A program made the position numbers and the translations under genes. Below are positions 58,318 to 64,000 of a DNA stretch of 64,000 bases, piece by piece; positions within the stretch are counted from its first letter, which is position 1; the number at the start of each line of letters is the position of its first letter. The notes below the pieces were generated by a model. It was not told the origin of the DNA. It made no database searches and saw nothing but the letters and a program-made list of their open reading frames with translations. Source of the stretch: Archegozetes longisetosus (lineage: Eukaryota; Arthropoda; Arachnida; Sarcoptiformes; Trhypochthoniidae); the NCBI GenBank assembly GCA_018873245.2, contig JAEMBT020000001.1:1736001-1800000 (forward strand). The letters run 5' to 3'.

Positions 58318-61300
58318 AACTAATTATTGATTTATTTCAGTTAAAATGATTGCACTTAACATACAAAATAATTAAATCACTAATTGATTAACAATCAAAC
58401 GACAAAATATTGTTTTTATTATTGGTAGCATTGCTTTTAGTAATAACAGTGAGAAAACATTTCTAGTAAAGAGTTGATAAGATATGACTATTTTATTGGT
58501 CAGTCCAACATCTACTTTGCATTAACTACCAATTAAATGACTTCTACTCTCTGCATTAAGTAATCGCTTTGCAGTACTCAATTTGAACTCTGAGTTTATT
58601 TGACTAAAGCTTCAAATGTGGTTATAAATATGTTAGCAATACTTTCTTAAGTTTTAGTCACAAAAATGTTTATATCACCAAATATTGAACTTGACGTCAA
58701 AACTGAATCTTGTTAAACAATTAGTAAAGTTTTCATGTTTTTCATTGCTTATTTACATAAGTGATTGAATTGTTCAAATCTTTCTACTATTGAGAATATA
58801 TAGCATTTTTGATACCAATTTTATTAATTATAACTTTTTGAGTCTATTTAATCAAATCATATGTGATTCGATTCAAGTTTAGAGATAACGCAAGTTATGG
58901 CAATATTTCTAATTCATAACTGATGTTTGCTCATTTGCAGCTATTTATAAATTAAACAACTTATTCATCAACTAAATATCACAAGAGCAATAGACATGAG
59001 TTTATGATAAATTTGTATATTTATTGATAAGATTAAAAAAATTGATATTAGGTTAGGTTGAAGTTCTGCCCATTCTTTGGTCATAACTAGTGAATGCCTT
59101 TTACATGTTTTGCTATTGACTCTTTCAAGACAATGTAGACACTATTTAAAGGTCAACATCTGTCAATTCACTATAAATCATAAGCAAATGTATAGGTCTT
59201 TCACAAATGAGAATTACTTAGAGTAGCTTCACATAAATTATGTCACTTAAGGGTTGAGTAAAGGGATTGTCTCATACAATACAATCGGCATACAATTGAA
59301 AGATTGAGTGAACGTCGTTTGTGTGAGTCATACATAGTGATTCCCATTTATCAAAAACTTACTCAAACGTCAAGTGAAGGCTTGAAAATATTGTCATGTA
59401 ATAAAGCAGACCTCAATTGAAACGACATCTCAACGAAATTGAGAACAAATTTTGTTCATCAACCTCAAACACTGCAGTCCTATTGATGAAAATAAATGGT
59501 ATAATCATATAAACAAATCGAAAATCAATGACATTTCGTATCAGAAAAGTTAACTTTAATTTAAAGATCAATTAGGAATCAGGTGATAGACACTCATATG
59601 GTTACCATTAGTGTTGTTTTATACGCTCCATTTCCTTAACCGGACTTAACTAACTTGACCTAAAGTAGTAGTAATGATAAACTTAGGCTAGCCTAAGCCT
59701 AGGCTCAAGTTCAGGCTCAATCTTTGTGATTGTTGAACCTCTATAAAGAAATTTCGTCAAAACAATGGTAATTCGATATTTATACAAACAAGATGCAATC
59801 TATCACATGTTTAGGTTTTGTGTCAGCTCTAAGCAGTAAATATTTTGCTAAAAATCTGAGTCATCTATGGCTTTAATTAACTTGAGACACCGCAATGCAA
59901 TTCCAGTTTAAAACTATTTTACTAAAAATTGATATATATTCAATGACGGTTGGTTTTAAGGGATAACAATTTTTAGTTTATATCATTTTTGATAATATTA
60001 TAATATTAATTGATGCTTTCAATATGTGATAAAAACGAAAATCAGTTTAATTGATCTAATTGAGGGCGAAGTTGAATAACTATTCAACTTTTTGAATGTG
60101 GAATGAAATTTGATGCGTGCGATACTAGGCTCAGGCTCGGTCAAAATGAGATTATGTCCATCTTTAACTGATAGTGTGTTTAGTTAGGTTAGATCATGTA
60201 CTTCGACAACGTGCTAGATGCAGAACATTGTAGTGGTAACCATATAAGTACCTAATACCTAGACCGTAAATGAGTCGTAGACCCAAGTGTAATCCTGGAA
60301 AATGCAAACACGTGCCTTCTCCGTGAACAAGGTTATCACGGTTGCTTAATTAATTTAGATCTGGTTGTTTAGCGCAACACTTCTCAAGATTTTCACATGA
60401 TTCTCATATTCTCGAGAGTTAAGTGAGATCAGTACAATTCTAACATTTAGGGCTTAATTGCAACCATTGACGCTCTCAGGTTGAATCAACAATAGCTAGA
60501 CAAGCCTTAGCGTATCAATTGCTATGACTATGCAGTATATGTTACGCACTTAATTATTATTACTTAATTGCAGAAATTATAAGCTGTTAGTCAACAACGT
60601 ATTGCATACATGTTAATCACTTGTGATAAGCTGTAATCCTAAATCCTTGAGTAAAGCACTTAAATGACTAATATAATAGTTGGTTGTAAGTAACTAAAAA
60701 TAAAATAATTATGCAAATAATTGTTAATTATAATGAGGAAAGTAACATTTGTTATGCCTGTAATGCACTTCAAAGCGATTATTAGCTCTACAAACTTCAA
60801 TAATTTAATATTCAGTTTACTTCAATGAAAATATATAAAACTAATAAAACTTTTTGTGACAAATGCTAGTAAGTCTAATGAAATATACAGTAACTTAAGT
60901 AATTGTGAAGTAAGTGAAGTAGTTGCACAGTAGGTATGCGGAAAGTGTGATAACAAAATTATCAGTTTATACTTAATCCATATAAAGTTAACATATCTTT
61001 ATTACGGATATTAAATATGAATATAACGATTATTTCAAATCAAAACTCGCTTCTAAGAACTTTCTAAATTCTGTTGAAATACTTGTGTTCAAGTTGAAAT
61101 TGGAGTTCCAATTGAAGTCAGAAATTAAGTTATGATTTGCGAAAAGTTATCATAGAAGTTATCATTTCTCAAAGCAATCTTTTGTACATCAACTCCAATC
61201 GATAGAATGAGAGATTCGGATTGTAGCACATGCGCACAACGAGCACAATGTGTCGCTTTCAAATAGGATTGAGTATAGTGTAAATATTAAAGTACATTAA

Positions 61301-62450
61301 TATGTGACTATTGTATACATAACTCATAGTTTAAATGTCGACTCAATTATATAACATTTAATTGTATTTTAATATTTTAGTCAACATCAATAACTATTTA
61401 TTCGTTATTTTTATTTGAATTTCTCCTTCAAAGTTAACAGTTGTATGAAATAATTGTTGATATTTTGTTAAATAATATAATGTTTTAATTGAGATCTCAT
61501 CAAAACGTAAGTTATTTACTATAAACTGTTTTTTATTTAATTATTGCTTTTATTCAATACGAGTTTGTCAATATTATTAATTCCGACTTTGTCTCTATAT
61601 TTATTTTTATTTCATTCATTCATTGGTTCATTAATTCTATGAATAGCAGCCGAATAGTTATAATGTGAATGTATAACTAATGAATATCAATACGTGTTTT
61701 GTCTGAACTGCAGTCGATTTGAAACTATTATAATCAATATTAAAATATCAAAATTAGAAAATAGATGTTAATATGACATATAATAATTAAAACATTAATA
61801 ATTTGAATAATGCTGGCATAGCAATAGTTATAATTAGAATCGAGGAAAAAAAAGGAATATATGATTATGAAACAGTTAAAGTAAACTAAATGAACAACAG
61901 TTGCCATAAAACATATGATAAATTGATTTGATTAAAATATATGATAAAGCAATGAGTCATCTGGCAGTAGACATACACTATTCAAATGAATATGATTTGT
62001 TCGTTTAACACTTTAAGTATTACTCATATATTTAGTAAATGAAAGACATGTGTTTTCAGATATCAACTAATTCCTGCTATGTTTAATGCAAACAAAAATT
62101 TGAAAACACTGATAATGTTTAACATATTTTCAGAATGACAAAACCTGCATTTGATGTTTGGTGTCAAGTTCGGTATAAGGTTTTGCCAAATAGCTTTCAT
62201 ATTATTTCAATTGATATCATTCGAAGTGCAGTCTGCAATTAATGCAAAATTATTTCGTCGATGATTTCATGTATGGTTAAATAATACAATTTTAAGTCCT
62301 TTTATCCTTGAATTACAAATGAATGAAATGAAATAAAAATCTATGATCAATAGCCCTAAGCGATTGTTAGCTCAGATATCAATAGTTTGTAAGGTTGAAG
62401 AAATTGCAAACGAAATATCGTGCTAATAAGTAATCATTTGTCCCACAGAA
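58318..62450. other. Intergenic, upstream of TMCC
   Basis: AT-rich, with no supported gene. A possible alternative first exon for TMCC lies at 62133-62177: after TTTTCAG it has ATG and 13 open codons to a G/GTATAAG donor. GCCTAAGCCTAGGCTCAAGT at 59691-59710 is a small palindrome-like cluster. Confidence 0.4.
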
Positions 62451-62504
62451 TGACTGATTGGAGATACAGTGGATTAAACAATAGCAGAAGTGGTTTATTA
62501 TCTA
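62451..62504 (+). other. Candidate alternative 5' exon of TMCC
   Basis: After a TCCCACAG acceptor-like site an ATG opens with MTDWRYSGLNNSRSGLLSKS up to a GTATGA donor-like site at 62505. The phase does not clearly match the next acceptor, so it may instead be 5' untranslated sequence or chance. Confidence 0.25.
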
Positions 62505-62604
62505 AATCTGATCGTATGACAATTGAAATCGTTGTACAGATAAACTATAATCCAAGCTGAGCTCTCTCTATCTCTCATAATTTTCCTCACATTTAAAAAT
62601 TGAT

Positions 62605-64000
62605 ATGAAAAGAAATAAAAGTCCGGGTATTTCCCGAAAGGGATACGTGTCCAGTAATGACACAGGAAGCACTGGAGGAAGCAGTGCTCATAGTATTGAC
62701 GTACAGCAGCAACAAATACAAGGAAATAATGCCAGAAAGATTCACCATTCAAGAGGACTAAGTCAGGGTTCATATTCAGGCGCACACCAGGAGTTGGTCA
62801 AGAACTTGGGCCAAACTTGCAACAGTTCAGTGGAAGACTATTTAAACGATGAGATTAATATCAATTTAAGTAAAGAATCGGCAGCCAATTCCTGCACAAA
62901 TGGTAGTAGAGTAGAAGTTAACCAATCAAATGTAAATAATTTTAGTTCTACTGACGAATTGGATTCATTGATTCCTCAATCATCTGATGCTCAAAGAACT
63001 CGTGCTCTGATAGAGCACTTTCATTCCAAAATAAATCGCACCAAAGAGGCTATCAAAGCTGAACAAAACTCCCGAGACGAAAATGTCAACGAATATCTCA
63101 AATTGGCTGCCAATGCCGACAAAATTCAATTGCAAAGAATTAAGAGTGTATTCGAAAAGAAGAACCAAAAATCTGCGCAAACTATCGCACACTTGCAGAA
63201 GAAGTTAGACAATTATAATAAGAAAATTAAAGAAGCTGAAACGCGTGCATTGCATGGAAATCATCACAAACAAACTCGAGAAATGTTGAGAGATGTCGGA
63301 CAAGGACTGAAAGATGTCGGAGTCAACATTAAGGAAGGATTTACTGGACTTTCGGGTGGGGTGATTGGTGGCATCAAGTCTGGTATTCATACAGCTGGAG
63401 AGTAAGTCTTAAATGATAAACCAAAATAAGTTAGGAGTTGAGACTTTCGTTCAATAGTAAATCCATTGAAACTTTCACTCTTATATATTATTAAAATAAA
63501 CTTAACGTAAGAGGTATAAACTTGACCTTCAAGATATAAATATTTGGCAAGAATCCCATACTGTCTTAGGTTCTATAGCTAGCTTTAAGTTCAATGCTAT
63601 GCCTCTATTTCTAGGACTGTAATGACAAAACCGAAAGAATTTTTTAAGAATCGCTTTGGCAGCTCTGAAAATATTAATTCAACTGAAAGTGAGTAATATT
63701 TTTACTATTATTTTGAATTTGTGTCAAGTCATGGTGAAATCAGAATCAATATAATTACGATCTGATTCATAGAACCCAATACCGATGATAACAGTGGTTC
63801 TAATACAGCAAATGCTGATACTGAAGCAGCGGAAAATCCTAATAAATATCCAGTGACTCAAAGCGGATCTCAATTAGCTCCCAGTCAGAGTCATAGTCAT
63901 AGCACAAAATACACGTCTGATGACGAGAGTTCGAGTATGACATCAGGATCTGGACATTTGGGACCGAACGTCATGGCAAGTATTGGTGGCTTGCCTGGCA
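62605..64000 (+). CDS. Tmcc: TMCC (transmembrane and coiled-coil domain) protein, 5' part
   Basis: Exons 62605-63401, 63615-63688 and 63773 to the window edge, spliced in phase (GA/GTAAGT to TTCTAG/G, then A/GTGAGT to TTCATAG/AA). About 365 codons are in the window; the C terminus, including the expected two membrane spans, lies beyond it. TMCC proteins sit in the ER membrane, and the fly homologue is dementin. The N terminus is Ser/Asn/Gln-rich. From about residue 130 the family core appears: [59 protein letters not shown], all near-identical to vertebrate TMCC coiled coil. The Gly-rich segment [20 protein letters not shown] follows, then [18 protein letters not shown]. The first ATG with a good downstream frame is 62605. 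Earlier alternative exons are possible. Confidence 0.93.

Overview
The window is AT-rich eukaryotic DNA with metazoan genes split by GT-AG introns. Many introns are very short (55-150 nt). The recognisable genes are a BMP/Gbb ligand, type-3 adenylyl cyclase, IRAG/LRMP family protein, TMCC, MED30, archease and an ING protein. This set points to a bilaterian animal. The small introns and AT-rich spacers suggest an arthropod, perhaps a mite, but nothing here fixes the taxon. There are no operons; genes sit on both strands with their own signals.

Layout. 1-10.1 kb is repeat-rich. A composite element with 329-bp terminal inverted repeats (1-329 / 5239-5567) holds an LTR-retrotransposon remnant and a frame-broken hAT transposase gene. 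A 390-bp segment inside it recurs inverted at 7409-7801. Next come a small secreted-protein gene (5895-7267, minus) with decayed inverted duplicates, a Tc1-like remnant and a TA-flanked MITE. 10.5-17.5 kb carries a multi-exon IRAG/LRMP-like tail-anchored coiled-coil protein (minus). It is divergent from an intronless MED30 gene (18105-18821, plus). 22.2-29.5 kb is a complete 19-exon type-3 adenylyl cyclase gene (minus, about 1092 aa), including an 18-nt microexon. 29.5-51.3 kb is a 21.7-kb gene-poor interval with MITE copies, short tandem repeats and a few isolated exon-like islands. 51.3-54.8 kb is a 7-exon BMP5-8/Gbb-type ligand gene (minus), with a tRNA-Val(CAC) gene in one intron on the opposite strand and a MITE in another. 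55.9-56.9 kb is a complete 6-exon archease gene (minus) with 25-nt and 11-nt microexons. 57.4-58.3 kb is an intronless ING-family gene with a PHD finger (minus). 62.6 kb to the window end is the 5' part of a TMCC gene (plus), cut by the window edge.

The genes belong to unrelated processes: cAMP signalling, TGF-beta signalling, tRNA-ligase support, chromatin reading, Mediator and ER membrane proteins. Exon models were made by hand. Internal exons of ADCY3, BMP, archease and TMCC fit frame and splice phase at every junction. The IRAG-like model has one unresolved junction and one frame anomaly.

The most notable observations are the archease microexons, a seven-copy MITE family with a TACACTC... 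inverted terminus (copies in ADCY3 and BMP introns, one split by a 0.7-kb insertion), the nested foldback element that shares a segment with the neighbouring secreted-gene locus, and the GC-richer exon-like island at 41.15 kb. I did not find a convincing new multi-gene system.
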